Of a stretch of DNA of 64,000 nt, positions 42,488-51,422 are shown one piece after another. The position numbers and the translations under genes are program-made. Within the stretch, counting starts at the first letter, position 1. Every line of letters starts with the position of its first letter. Under the pieces are notes generated by a model. The model saw only the letters and a program-made list of their open reading frames with translations, searched no databases and had not been told where the DNA came from. Origin of the DNA: CAVQCJ01 sp963849365 (GTDB taxonomy: Bacteria; Actinomycetota; Actinomycetes; Prado026); the NCBI GenBank assembly GCA_963849365.1, contig CAWKHA010000001.1:930001-994000 (forward strand), in the 5' to 3' direction.

Positions 42488-43483
42488 GTGGCCGACGTCC
42501 TGGAGACCGCGCGCGAGCAGGTCCTCGAGCAGGGCCGCGGGCTGGACAGCGAGCAGGTCCTCGCCGTGCTGCGCCTCCCGGACGACCGGGTCGCGGCGGC
42601 GCTGGAGCTCGCCCACGACGTGCGCACCCGCTGGTGCGGACCCGAGGTCGAGGTCGAGGGGATCGTCTCGGTCAAGACCGGCGGCTGCCCCGAGGACTGC
42701 CACTTCTGCTCCCAGTCCGGTCTGTTCAGCTCGCCGGTGCGAGCGGCGTGGCTGGACATCCCGGCCCTGGTCGCGGCAGCGGTCCAGACGGCGGCGACCG
42801 GCGCGACCGAGTTCTGCATCGTCGCTGCCGTACGCGGTCCGGACGCGCGGCTGATGGCGCAGATGCGCGACGGGGTCGCGGCGATCCGCGCAGCCGTCGA
42901 CATCAACGTGGCCGCCTCGCTCGGCATGCTCACGCAGCAGCAGGTCGACGAGCTCGCCGCGATGGGCGTGCACCGCTACAACCACAACCTGGAGACCGCG
43001 CGCTCGTACTTCCCGGAGGTCGTGTCGACGCACACGTGGCAGGAGCGCTGGGACACGTTGCGGATGGTCCGTGACGCCGGCATGGAGGTCTGCTGCGGCG
43101 GCATCGTCGGCATGGGCGAGACGCCGGAGCAGCGCGCCGAGTTCGCCGCGCAGCTGGCCGAGCTGGACCCCGACGAGGTCCCGCTGAACTTCCTCAACCC
43201 CCGGCCGGGGACGCCGTTCGGCGACCTGCCGGTGATGGCGGCGAACGACGCGCTCCGCACGATCGCGGCGTTCCGGCTGGCACTGCCGCGCACCATCCTG
43301 CGGTTCGCCGGTGGCCGCGAGATCACCCTCGGCGACCTGGGCACGCGCGAGGGACTGCTCGGCGGCGTCAACGCGGTGATCGTGGGCAACTACCTGACCA
43401 CGCTGGGCCGTCCGGCCGCCGACGATCTGGCCCTGCTGGCCGAGCTGCGCATGCCCGTCAAGGCGCTCAACGCCGCGCTGTAG
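42488..43483 (+). CDS. bioB: Biotin synthase
   Basis: 331-residue radical SAM enzyme inserting sulfur into dethiobiotin. The cluster motif is CPEDCHFCSQS near residues 70-80, preceded by EGIVSVKTGG. YNHNLETARSYFPEVVSTHT and the GGIVGMGE segment are typical of the family, as is LNPRPGTPFGD. GTG 42488 is preferred because it is 7 nt after GAGAGG; GTG 42482 would be too close. A BsaP-like partner gene lies 2.2 kb downstream. The long leader (42236-42487) contains no recognised riboswitch. Confidence 0.94.
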   Translation: MADVLETAREQVLEQGRGLDSEQVLAVLRLPDDRVAAALELAHDVRTRWCGPEVEVEGIVSVKTGGCPEDCHFCSQSGLFSSPVRAAWLDIPALVAAAVQTAATGATEFCIVAAVRGPDARLMAQMRDGVAAIRAAVDINVAASLGMLTQQQVDELAAMGVHRYNHNLETARSYFPEVVSTHTWQERWDTLRMVRDAGMEVCCGGIVGMGETPEQRAEFAAQLAELDPDEVPLNFLNPRPGTPFGDLPVMAANDALRTIAAFRLALPRTILRFAGGREITLGDLGTREGLLGGVNAVIVGNYLTTLGRPAADDLALLAELRMPVKALNAAL

Positions 43484-43515
43484 GGCGGCTCGCACGGCGC
43501 TGTAGGTTGCATGGC

Positions 43516-45192
43516 ATGGCTGAGGCGGCGGGTCGGGCGCGGATCGAGGGACACGGCGGTGAGCTGGCCGTGGCCGCGGCGCAGGCGCACGGCGTGCAGA
43601 CGATGTTCACGCTCTCCGGCGCGCACGTCTTCCCGCTGTACGACGGCGCGGTCAAGGCCGAACCGCCGATGCCGATCGTCGACGTCCGGCACGAGGCGAC
43701 GGCGGTGTTCGCCGCCGAGGCCACCGCGAAGCTCACCCGCCGGCCGGGGCTCGCCGTCCTGACCGCCGGGCCCGGCGTGACCAACGGCGTCTCGGCGGTG
43801 ACGAGCGCCTGGTTCAACGGGGCGCCGGTCGTGGTGCTCGGCGGCCGTGCGCCCGCCTTCCGCTGGGGTAGCGGCGCTCTCCAGGAGCTCGACCACCCGC
43901 CGCTGCTGGCGCCGGTGACCAAGCACGCGGCGACGGTGCGCGTGGTCGACCAGGTCACCGATCGGGTGGGCGAGGCGTTCCGGGTCGCCACGCTGTCGCA
44001 CCGCGGTCCGGTCTTCCTGGACGTGCCGATGGACCAGCTGTTCGGGCGGGCCGAGACCGCCGCTCCGGCCACGCCGGTCCGGGTCCGGCTCGAGCCGGAC
44101 CCGGACGACCTCGCCGAGATCGCCGCTCTGCTCGGCGAGGCGCGACGCCCGGTGCTCGTCCTCGGCTCGGACGTCTGGGCGGACGGCGCCGAGGACGCCG
44201 CCCTGCTACTGGCCGGGACGCTGCAGATCCCGGTCGTGCCGAACGGGATGGGCCGGGGCGTGCTCCCGGCCGGCCACCCGCTGCTGGTCCCGCGCGCCCG
44301 GGGGCAGGCGTTCGGCGACGCCGACCTCGTCGTGGTCGTCGGCACCCCGCTGGACTTCCGCCTCGGCTACGGCGCGTTCGGCGGCAGGGATCCGGCCGGC
44401 GCGCCCCCCGCCAAGGTGGTGCACCTGGCCGACTCCGCCGGACAGCTGGCCACCCACGTGGATCTCGCGTCGTCCGCGGCGGGGGACCTGGGCTTGGTGC
44501 TGGACGGCCTGCGGGTCGCGTGGGAGCAGCTCATCCGCCGCCCTTCGTACGACGACTGGGCCCAGCTCCTGCGTGGCACCGCTGCGGCGGCGGTCGCCGG
44601 GGACGCGGACCTGCTCGCCAGTGACGCGGACCCGGTCCACCCGGCCCGGATCTACGGCGAGCTGCTCCCCCGGCTGGCCGAGGACTCGGTGCTGATCGGC
44701 GACGGCGGAGACTTCGTCTCGTTCGCCGGACGGTTCGCCGAGCCGGCCCGTCCTGGCGGCTGGCTGGACCCGGGGCCGTACGGGTGCCTGGGCACGGGAC
44801 CGGGGTACGCGATCGCCGCCCGGCTGGCCCGGCCCTCCGCCCAGGTCGTGCTGCTGCTCGGCGACGGTGCGGCCGGCTTCTCGCTGATGGACGTGGACAC
44901 CCTCGTCCGGCACCGGCTGCCGGTCGTGATGGTGGTCGGGAACAACGGGATCTGGGGACTCGAGAAGCACCCCATGCAGTTCCTGTACGGCTACGACGTC
45001 GCCGCCGAGCTGCGCCAGGAGACCTCGTACGACGGGGTGGTCCGGGCCCTGGGCGGCGCTGGCGAGACGGTGTCCCGCGCCGACGAGGTCGGGCCGGCGC
45101 TGGACCGGGCGTTCGCAGCGGGCGTGCCGTACCTGGTGAACGTCCTCACCGACCCGAAGGTGGCGTACCCGCGCACGACCACCGGCGTCTGA
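43516..45192 (+). CDS. Thiamine-diphosphate enzyme, acetolactate synthase family (IlvG type)
   Basis: 558-residue ThDP-dependent enzyme. The N-terminal domain has the catalytic Glu segment DVRHEATAVFAAEATAKLT, and the C-terminal ThDP/Mg motif runs GDGAAGFSLMDVDTLVRHRL then VVGNNGIWGLEKHPMQ. It closely resembles the actinobacterial protein annotated IlvG rather than the anabolic IlvB: end-to-end features such as VVLGGRAPAFRWG and VLTDPKVAYPRTT agree. ATG 43516 follows TAGGTT by 7 nt. Actual substrate is uncertain; no small regulatory subunit is adjacent. Confidence 0.87.
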   Translation: MAEAAGRARIEGHGGELAVAAAQAHGVQTMFTLSGAHVFPLYDGAVKAEPPMPIVDVRHEATAVFAAEATAKLTRRPGLAVLTAGPGVTNGVSAVTSAWFNGAPVVVLGGRAPAFRWGSGALQELDHPPLLAPVTKHAATVRVVDQVTDRVGEAFRVATLSHRGPVFLDVPMDQLFGRAETAAPATPVRVRLEPDPDDLAEIAALLGEARRPVLVLGSDVWADGAEDAALLLAGTLQIPVVPNGMGRGVLPAGHPLLVPRARGQAFGDADLVVVVGTPLDFRLGYGAFGGRDPAGAPPAKVVHLADSAGQLATHVDLASSAAGDLGLVLDGLRVAWEQLIRRPSYDDWAQLLRGTAAAAVAGDADLLASDADPVHPARIYGELLPRLAEDSVLIGDGGDFVSFAGRFAEPARPGGWLDPGPYGCLGTGPGYAIAARLARPSAQVVLLLGDGAAGFSLMDVDTLVRHRLPVVMVVGNNGIWGLEKHPMQFLYGYDVAAELRQETSYDGVVRALGGAGETVSRADEVGPALDRAFAAGVPYLVNVLTDPKVAYPRTTTGV

Positions 45193-45198
45193 GCGCCC

Positions 45199-45555
45199 TC
45201 AGAGTCTCGACGGGAAGCGGGACCGGTCGACGACGACCCGCGTGATCGTGCCGCTGGCGAGCACTCGGCCGGACTCGTCGTGCGCCGCGACGGCGAAGCG
45301 CAGGAGCCGCCCGTCGCGGTGGGCCAGGTCCGCGGACACCGAGACCACCGTGTCGACCCCGGAGGCGGCGACGTGCTCCATCTCGACCCGCGTCCCGACC
45401 GTGGTCTGGTCGGGCCCGACCGAGCCCGCAGCCTCGGCCACCGTGGCCGCCTCCAGCCAGGCGAGCAGCCGCGGGGTGCCCAGCACGTCCACGTCACCGC
45501 TGCCCAGCGCGGCGGCCGTGTCCTGCGTACCGACCACGAACTCCAGGCGCGCCAT
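45199..45555 (-). CDS. Hotdog-fold thioesterase (FlK-like)
   Basis: 118-residue protein beginning MARLEFVVGTQDTAAALGSG and containing DVLGTPRLLAWLEAATVAEA, TTVGTRVEMEHVAASG and LASGTITRVVVDRSRF. These are the strands and central helix of the fluoroacetyl-CoA-thioesterase-like (FlK) hotdog family. It would hydrolyse an acyl-CoA thioester. The gene is convergent with the IlvG-type gene, with only 6 bp between stops, and divergent from bsaP. Confidence 0.83.
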   Translation of the reverse strand: MARLEFVVGTQDTAAALGSGDVDVLGTPRLLAWLEAATVAEAAGSVGPDQTTVGTRVEMEHVAASGVDTVVSVSADLAHRDGRLLRFAVAAHDESGRVLASGTITRVVVDRSRFPSRL

Positions 45556-45680
45556 CGCGCCAGCGTACGGCCGCCCGCCAGACTCCGCGTTTCACTCCCG
45601 CTCTGGCGGCAACCACCCCCGTCTACGCTGCTACCCACCACCACGACGGGTGCGGAACGGGCCGTCCCGAAGGGAGGAGC

Positions 45681-45884
45681 ATGCTCGGGACCGGCGGCGC
45701 TCCGCCTTACTGCGACCGTTGCGGGGAGCCGCTCGTGGCCGGCGTCGAGCACGTCGCGTGCACCCGGGGACGGGCGCTGGAGCCACCGCGGTTCTGCCCG
45801 CGGTGCCGGCGCCGGATGGTCGTGCAGGTCACGCCGGGCGGCTGGTCGGCCCGGTGCTCCGAGCACGGGACCACGAACGGTTGA
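45681..45884 (+). CDS. bsaP: Biotin synthase auxiliary protein, BsaP-like
   Basis: 67-residue Cys-rich protein: YCDRCGEPL at the N-terminus, then CTRGRALEPPRFCPRCRRRM and a last Cys before EHG. The pattern matches BsaP, the small iron-sulfur partner required by actinobacterial BioB. A GGGAGGAG ribosome site precedes ATG 45681. It usually lies next to bioB; here two genes intervene. It presumably supports cluster repair or sulfur supply during biotin formation. Confidence 0.8.
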   Translation: MLGTGGAPPYCDRCGEPLVAGVEHVACTRGRALEPPRFCPRCRRRMVVQVTPGGWSARCSEHGTTNG

Positions 45885-45890
45885 TGCGGC

Positions 45891-46982
45891 TCAGGCGACC
45901 AGGCCGAGGCGGCGCAGCTCGACGGTCAGGTCGTGCGGGCTGGTGGACGCGCCCATGGCGGCCTCCAGCGTGATGATGCCGTCGCGGATCAGCGCGACCA
46001 GGTGCGCGTCGAAGGTCTGCATGCCGTAGTACGCGCCCTCGCCGATGAGCTGGCCGATGGTCGAGGTCTTGTCCGGGTCGGTGATGGCGTCCGCCACGCG
46101 CCCGGTGTTGATGGCGATCTCCATCGCCACGCAGCGACCCAGTCCGTCGGCGCGCTGCACCAGCCGCTGGCAGATGATGCCGCGCAGGGCGCCGGCCAGT
46201 GACAGCCGGATCTGCTTCTGCTCGTGCGGGGGGAAGAAGTCGATGACGCGGTTGATGGTCTCGGCCGCGTCCGTCGTGTGCAGCGTCGACATGACGAAGT
46301 GGCCGGTCTCGGCGGCGGCGAGCGCGGCCTTCACGGTCTCGGTGTCACGCATCTCGCCGACGAGGATGACGTCCGGGTCCTGCCGCATCGCGGCGCGCAG
46401 CGCGGTGGAGAAGTCGGTCGTGTCGACGCGGACCTCGCGCTGGTTGATCATCGAGAGCTTGTCGAAGTGCAGGACCTCGATCGGGTCCTCGATCGTGACG
46501 ACGTGGACCTCGCGGTTGTTGTTGATGTGGTCGATCATGCCCGCGAGCGTCGTGGTCTTGCCGGAGCCGGTCGGGCCGGTGACCAGCACGAGACCGCGCG
46601 GCTCCAGGGCCAGCGGCGCCAGCACGGGCGGCAGCCCGAGGTCCTCGAGCGGGATGGCGCCGACGGAGACCCGCCGCAGCACGAGACCGCACGAGCCGCG
46701 GGACCGGAAGACGTTGACGCGGAACCGGCCGACCCCCGGCGAGGAGTGCGCGAAGTCGGCCTCGTTGGTGCGGTGGAACTCCTCGACGAGGTCCGGTCGC
46801 AGGATCTCCTGGACGAACGCCTCGGTGTCCGCCGGCGTCAGCACCGGGGCCTGCAGCTTGCGGAGGCGGCCGTCGATGCGGACCCGCGGGGGCGAGCCGA
46901 CCTTGCAGTGCAGGTCGGAACCGCCGCACTCCAGCAGGGCGCGCAGGTACGGCTCGATGGACGGGTGGGCCTCGGAGGTCAC
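45891..46982 (-). CDS. pilT: PilT-type twitching motility ATPase
   Basis: 363-residue secretion-superfamily ATPase. Order of motifs: N-terminal GGSDLHCKVGSPPRVRIDGR, Walker A VTGPTGSGKTTT, Asp box TIEDPIEVL, Walker B DPDVILVGEMRDTET, and the His box STLHTTDAAETINRVIDFFP. PilT proteins retract type IV pili. No pilin, PilB or PilC gene is in the window, so this is an orphan copy. The GTG start at 46982 lies 6 nt after GATGAC. It is convergent with bsaP (6-bp gap) and precedes nothing in its own operon. Confidence 0.92.
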   Translation of the reverse strand: MTSEAHPSIEPYLRALLECGGSDLHCKVGSPPRVRIDGRLRKLQAPVLTPADTEAFVQEILRPDLVEEFHRTNEADFAHSSPGVGRFRVNVFRSRGSCGLVLRRVSVGAIPLEDLGLPPVLAPLALEPRGLVLVTGPTGSGKTTTLAGMIDHINNNREVHVVTIEDPIEVLHFDKLSMINQREVRVDTTDFSTALRAAMRQDPDVILVGEMRDTETVKAALAAAETGHFVMSTLHTTDAAETINRVIDFFPPHEQKQIRLSLAGALRGIICQRLVQRADGLGRCVAMEIAINTGRVADAITDPDKTSTIGQLIGEGAYYGMQTFDAHLVALIRDGIITLEAAMGASTSPHDLTVELRRLGLVA

Positions 46983-47027
46983 GGTCTGGTCATCGTCGCC
47001 CGGGGACCGGACCTTTACCCTCCACGC

Positions 47028-47246
47028 TCACGTCTCCAGCACGACCAGGATGTCGCCCTCCTGGACCACGTCACCCTCCGTCACCACGACCTCGAGGACG
47101 ATCCCCGTGGTCTCGGCCAGGACGGGGATCTCCATCTTCATGGACTCCAGGATCAGCAGCGTGTCGCCGTGCGTCACCGCGTCGCCCAGGGCGACGACGA
47201 TCTTCCAGACGTTCGCGACCATCTCGGCCTGGACCTCGTGCGGCAC
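47028..47246 (-). CDS. Biotinyl/lipoyl attachment protein (BCCP-like, TB7.3 type)
   Basis: 72-residue single-domain carrier with the biotinylation motif ILESMKMEIPV (Lys near residue 37) and terminal beta-hammerhead strands. It is the counterpart of the mycobacterial biotinylated TB7.3 protein encoded between sigH and pdtaS. A GAGGAG ribosome site precedes GTG 47246, and TATGGT near 47306-47311 may be the -10. The biotin carboxylase gene just upstream may modify the same carrier; this is inferred. Confidence 0.9.
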   Translation of the reverse strand: MPHEVQAEMVANVWKIVVALGDAVTHGDTLLILESMKMEIPVLAETTGIVLEVVVTEGDVVQEGDILVVLET

Positions 47247-47332
47247 CGCGGCTCCTCACCCTGCCTCCCGGGCGGCCCCGCGCGGCCGCCGACGCCAAGC
47301 GGACCATACTCCGAGCCGGCGCCCGCGACCGG

Positions 47333-48676
47333 TCAGGCCGGGCGCATCGCCGCCACGAGCCCGGTGTCGTACCTGCCCGACACGAACCGGGGGTCGGACA
47401 GCAGCTCGGCGAAGAACGGCAGGTTGCACTTGGGCCCGGCCACCTCGAAGTCCGCGACCGCGGCGCGCGCCCGGGCCAGCGCCTGAGCCCGGTCGGAGCC
47501 GTGCACCACGAGCTTGGCCAGCAACGGGTCGTAGTACGGCGTGACCATGTCGCCGGCCTGGTAGCCGGAGTCCACCCGGATGCCAGCGCCGTGCGGCTCG
47601 TGCCAGGTGCTGATCAGGCCGGGTCCGGGGAGGAAGCGCACCGGGTCCTCGGCGTAGACGCGCAGCTCGATTGCGTGGCCCACCGCGGGCGTGCGGTCCG
47701 GGTCGAAGCTCACCGGCTCGCCCGACGCGATCCGCAGCTGCTGCTCGACGAGGTCGATGCCGGTGACCATCTCGGTCACGGGGTGCTCGACCTGCAGGCG
47801 GGTGTTCATCTCGAGGAAGACGAAGTCACCGGCCGCGGGGTCGACGAGACACTCGACCGTGCCCGCGCCGCGGTAGCCCACCGCCCGCGTGGCGCGCACG
47901 GCGGCGGCGAGCATGCGCCCGCGCAGCGCGGAGTCGACGCCGGGCGACGGGGTCTCCTCCGCGACCTTCTGGTGCCGGCGCTGCACCGAACAGTCCCGCT
48001 CCCCCAGGGTGATCACGCTCCCGTCGGTGAGCCCCAGGACCTGCACCTCGACGTGCCGGGCGCCCGCGACGTACCGCTCGAGCAGGATCGCCGGATCGCC
48101 GAAGAAGCGCTCGGCCCGGGACCGGGCCCCCTCGAACGCGGCCCGCAGGCCCGCCTCGTCGTGTGCCACCGACATGCCGATGCCACCACCGCCGGCCGAA
48201 GCCTTCACCATCACCGGGTAGCCGATCGCCGCCGCCGCAGCGACCGCCGCGGTCACGTCGGCCAACCGCGTCGGCGACCCGGGCGCCACCGGTACGCCGG
48301 CGGCGGCCATCAGGTTGCGCGCGCTGACCTTGTCGCCCATCTGCTCGATGGACTCCGGCGCGGGTCCGACCCACACCATTCCCGCCGCCTGCACGGCCCG
48401 CGCGAAGGCCGCGCTCTCGGACAGGAAGCCGTACCCCGGGTGCACGGCCTCGGCCCGGGTCTGCCGGGCGGCGCGCAGCACCGCCTCGACGTCGAGGTAG
48501 CTCTGCGCAGGCGGAGCCGGACCGAGCAGCACCGCGGTGTCCGCCTCGGCGACGTGGAGGGCGTCGGCGTCGGCCTCGCTGTAGACGGCCACGGTCCGCA
48601 CGCCGAGGTGACGCGCGGTCCGCAGCACCCGGCGGGCGATCTCGCCCCGGTTGGCGACGAGCAGGGACCCGATCAC
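47333..48676 (-). CDS. Biotin carboxylase (acetyl/propionyl-CoA carboxylase alpha-type)
   Basis: 447-residue ATP-grasp enzyme without its own carrier domain. It starts GSLLVANRGEIARRVLRTAR after GTG-Ile at 48676, and that GTG follows TAGGGT by 7 nt. Motifs: AVHPGYGFLSESAAFARA, ATP-binding VMVKASAGGGGIGMSVAH, CSVQRRHQKVAEE and the catalytic EMNTRLQVEHPVTEM. It carboxylates biotin on a separate carrier, most simply the 72-residue protein encoded 86 bp downstream. No carboxyltransferase gene is in the window. Confidence 0.93.
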   Translation of the reverse strand: MIGSLLVANRGEIARRVLRTARHLGVRTVAVYSEADADALHVAEADTAVLLGPAPPAQSYLDVEAVLRAARQTRAEAVHPGYGFLSESAAFARAVQAAGMVWVGPAPESIEQMGDKVSARNLMAAAGVPVAPGSPTRLADVTAAVAAAAAIGYPVMVKASAGGGGIGMSVAHDEAGLRAAFEGARSRAERFFGDPAILLERYVAGARHVEVQVLGLTDGSVITLGERDCSVQRRHQKVAEETPSPGVDSALRGRMLAAAVRATRAVGYRGAGTVECLVDPAAGDFVFLEMNTRLQVEHPVTEMVTGIDLVEQQLRIASGEPVSFDPDRTPAVGHAIELRVYAEDPVRFLPGPGLISTWHEPHGAGIRVDSGYQAGDMVTPYYDPLLAKLVVHGSDRAQALARARAAVADFEVAGPKCNLPFFAELLSDPRFVSGRYDTGLVAAMRPA

Positions 48677-48746
48677 GCGGCCGACCCTAGCCCGCGGACC
48701 GTGGTCCGGAACGTCCCCGAGGTGCCGCCTCGTCGCCGGCAGCGCC

Positions 48747-50045
48747 CTACAGACCGAGGCGCTGCTGGCGCTCCACGACGCGGGCCAGGCTGCTGACCAC
48801 GCGCGGGTCGTAGTCGTACGCCATCGAGAGCCGCAGCCGCTCCAGGGCCTCCAGCCGGCGAACGCTCTCCCGCGAGTCACCGACCAGGTCGTCGTAGGCG
48901 TTGGCGGCCTTGATGATCCGGCTGGCCAGCGGCAGCGTGCCGTCGACCGTCTCGTGCGGGCGGCGGTAGGGGTCGGCCTGCCGCTCGACGATGCCTGCGA
49001 CCCGCTCGAGCACCCCGGTCTGCCGGATGACCTCCGCCCCCATCTCGGCGATGTAGCGCTGCTCGGAGGCCGCGGCCATCACGGTCGCTCCGCCGGGGAT
49101 CGGCTCGGCCAGCGAGAGCTGGCCCAGGTCGTGCATGAGCGCGGCGTACTCGAGGTCCACCAGCTCGGAGTCGGACATGCCCAGCTCGCGCCCCACGGCC
49201 AGGGACAGCTCGCAGACGCGGCGCGAGTGGCCTGTCTCGGTGTAGCCGCCCACCTCGGTCACGCGTGACAGCGAGCGGATCGTCTGCGCGTACGTCTGCT
49301 TGATCCCGGCGTAGCGGCGCACCGAGAACTGCGTGAGCAGCAACGGGACCACGAACACCGGGATCGCCCACAGCTGCATCACCTGTGCGGCCAGGGCGAT
49401 CAGCACGCCGGTGGCGCCGATCGCCGAACCCAGGCCCACCAGGGACCGCAGCTCGCTGCGCACCGCCGACAGGTAAGGGGCACGGTCGCGGTCGGCCCGG
49501 ACCAGTGCGGCGACGGACGCCTCGAACAGCCCGGCCACCACCGCGATGGCGACCATGACGAGGGCCAGCGCAGCGTTGCCGTGCTCCTGCCGGCCGAGCC
49601 GGCCCCAGATGCCCGCGCCGCCGTCGTACAGCGGACGGAACAGCAGCGCGGCCAGCGCGACGGCGAGCACGCGTGTGGCCAGCACGTCCAGCCCGAGCTG
49701 GCGGCCGGCGACGACGTGCGGCACGGCGCCGACGAGACCGGCCAGCGCGGTCACCATCACCACGTCGGCCACCGTGTGCAACGTCGGTGTTCCGCCGAAC
49801 GGACCCAGCAGTGCGTACGCCAGGGCGGCCGCCGCGCCGATCGGTGCCGCCTCGCCGTCACCGGGCAGGCTGATCCGCACAACCTCGCCGAGGGCGATGA
49901 AGACCCCGAACGCGACGGCGATCCCGCGCTGGTCCAGGTGGTGGTTCATCGCGGAGACGATCGCGACGACCGTCACGAGCAACGCGGCGCCGACGACGAG
50001 GGCCGTCCCCCGGGCGTCGTCGATGCGGCGCAGCGCGGTGCTCAC
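48747..50045 (-). CDS. Membrane HD-GYP-related protein with degraded signature
   Basis: 432-residue protein: about eight hydrophobic segments (VVGAALLVTVVAIVSAM through VIALAAQVMQLWAIPVFVV), then a cytoplasmic HD domain. The HD pair is kept (YAALMHDLGQLSL) and the first His sits in ETGHSRRVCELS, but the downstream HHExxDGxGYP signature is replaced by VERQADPYRRPHETVDG. It may therefore not cleave cyclic di-GMP and could act as a binding or partner protein. It overlaps the preceding HD-GYP gene by GTGA, so the two are co-expressed. Confidence 0.85.
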   Translation of the reverse strand: MSTALRRIDDARGTALVVGAALLVTVVAIVSAMNHHLDQRGIAVAFGVFIALGEVVRISLPGDGEAAPIGAAAALAYALLGPFGGTPTLHTVADVVMVTALAGLVGAVPHVVAGRQLGLDVLATRVLAVALAALLFRPLYDGGAGIWGRLGRQEHGNAALALVMVAIAVVAGLFEASVAALVRADRDRAPYLSAVRSELRSLVGLGSAIGATGVLIALAAQVMQLWAIPVFVVPLLLTQFSVRRYAGIKQTYAQTIRSLSRVTEVGGYTETGHSRRVCELSLAVGRELGMSDSELVDLEYAALMHDLGQLSLAEPIPGGATVMAAASEQRYIAEMGAEVIRQTGVLERVAGIVERQADPYRRPHETVDGTLPLASRIIKAANAYDDLVGDSRESVRRLEALERLRLSMAYDYDPRVVSSLARVVERQQRLGL

Positions 50046-51400
50046 GGCCGCTCCTCACCGGTGGCCACGGCGAACGCGGGGTCGTCGTGGTCGGCGAACG
50101 ACGCCTGCGAAGCATCGAGGAACTCGTCCGCGTCCTGGGCCGGCACCTCGGTGCGCGCCCAGCTCTCGCGCGACAGGGCCTGCACCAGTGCGTCGACCAT
50201 GCGCGAGTCGAACTGGGTGCCCCTGCACCGCTGCAGCTCGGCGATCGCCTCGTCGACCTCCCGCGCACCGCGGTACGAGCGGGTGGACGTCATCGAGTCG
50301 AACGCGTCCGCCACGGCGATGACGCGGGCGAACTCGGGGATCTGGGCGCCGCGAAGGCCCATGGGGTAGCCGGTGCCGTCCATCCGCTCGTGGTGGTGCA
50401 GGATCCCCTTGAAGGCCTCGTCCAGGAACTCGATGTCGCTGAGCATCTCCAGGCCGCGCACCGGGTGCAGCTTGATGGCCGCGAACTCGTCCTCGGTGAG
50501 CCCACCGGTCTTCTGCAGCAGCTTGGTGGGCACCCCGAGCTTGCCGACGTCGTGCAGGATCCCCGCGTAGCGCAGGGCGTTGACGCGGTCCTCGCGCATC
50601 CCGATGACGCGCGCGACCATCACCGAGGCGCGCGCGACCCGTTCGCTGTGGCCACGGGTGTAGCGGTCCTTGGTCTCCACCGCCTGCACGAGCGCCGCGA
50701 TCGTCGACTGGTACGCGAGCTCCTCCGCCGAGAACTGCGAGAAGGCCCAGCGCGCGACGAGCAGCGGGAGCAGCAGGAGCAGTGCGGACAGCGGGCCGAT
50801 CCCGACCCCGACCCACAGCACCGCCATCAGCAGACCGAAGATCCCGTAGCCGAGGTAGGACACGACCGACTTGAGCATCGTGCCCGTCAACACCTGGCCG
50901 ACGGGGACCTTCGCCGTGAGCGAGACGACCGCGGCGATGAGTACGGCATTGGCGACGCAGTGCGTGAGGTCGGCCATCAGGACCGGCCAAAGCACCCGCG
51001 GGAAGTCGCTGGCGTGCAGCTGGCCGACCGGGCCGTCCAGGGCGACGTACACCTGGCCGGCAAGGAAGGCGCACAACGCGAACTGGGCGCTGTTGAAGAG
51101 CCGCTTGACGACCGACGTCGAGTCGATGCTGAAGACCGTGCACGCGCCGACGAGGGTGGCGCCCCACGGCCCCACGATCATGTAGGAGGCGAGCGCGAAC
51201 GAGCTGCCCATGCCGAGCACGACGGCGGTGGGCGTCACGACGGTCGTGCGCGACTCCAGCACGATGTACATCAGTCCGAGCACCAGGGCAGCGCTGAGGC
51301 TGAAGTCGCGGTAGTGGGCGATCGCGGCGACGACGGCGACGAGGGCGGCCACGATGACGGCCGTGACGTACAGCCTCGCCGGGACCGACAGGCCCTTCAT
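50042..51400 (-). CDS. Membrane-anchored HD-GYP phosphodiesterase
   Basis: 452-residue protein with an N-terminal membrane domain of about eight helices (LYVTAVIVAALVAVVAAIAH, LVLGLMYIVLE, GYGIFGLLMAVLWVGVGI and others) and a complete HD-GYP domain: first His in YTRGHSERVARA, HD pair in AGILHDVGKLGVP, then LHHHERMDGTGYPMGL. This class hydrolyses cyclic di-GMP. Start ATG 51400. It heads the pair with the degraded homologue. Its upstream region is taken up by an inverted-repeat element. Confidence 0.92.
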   Translation of the reverse strand: MKGLSVPARLYVTAVIVAALVAVVAAIAHYRDFSLSAALVLGLMYIVLESRTTVVTPTAVVLGMGSSFALASYMIVGPWGATLVGACTVFSIDSTSVVKRLFNSAQFALCAFLAGQVYVALDGPVGQLHASDFPRVLWPVLMADLTHCVANAVLIAAVVSLTAKVPVGQVLTGTMLKSVVSYLGYGIFGLLMAVLWVGVGIGPLSALLLLLPLLVARWAFSQFSAEELAYQSTIAALVQAVETKDRYTRGHSERVARASVMVARVIGMREDRVNALRYAGILHDVGKLGVPTKLLQKTGGLTEDEFAAIKLHPVRGLEMLSDIEFLDEAFKGILHHHERMDGTGYPMGLRGAQIPEFARVIAVADAFDSMTSTRSYRGAREVDEAIAELQRCRGTQFDSRMVDALVQALSRESWARTEVPAQDADEFLDASQASFADHDDPAFAVATGEERP

Positions 51401-51422
51401 CCGCCCCCCTCCGAAGGCGCGT

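Noticed and set aside
45188..45203. Hairpin TCTGAG-CGCC-CTCAGA spanning the stops of two convergent genes
   Set aside because: Only 6 bp; too short to call a terminator with confidence.
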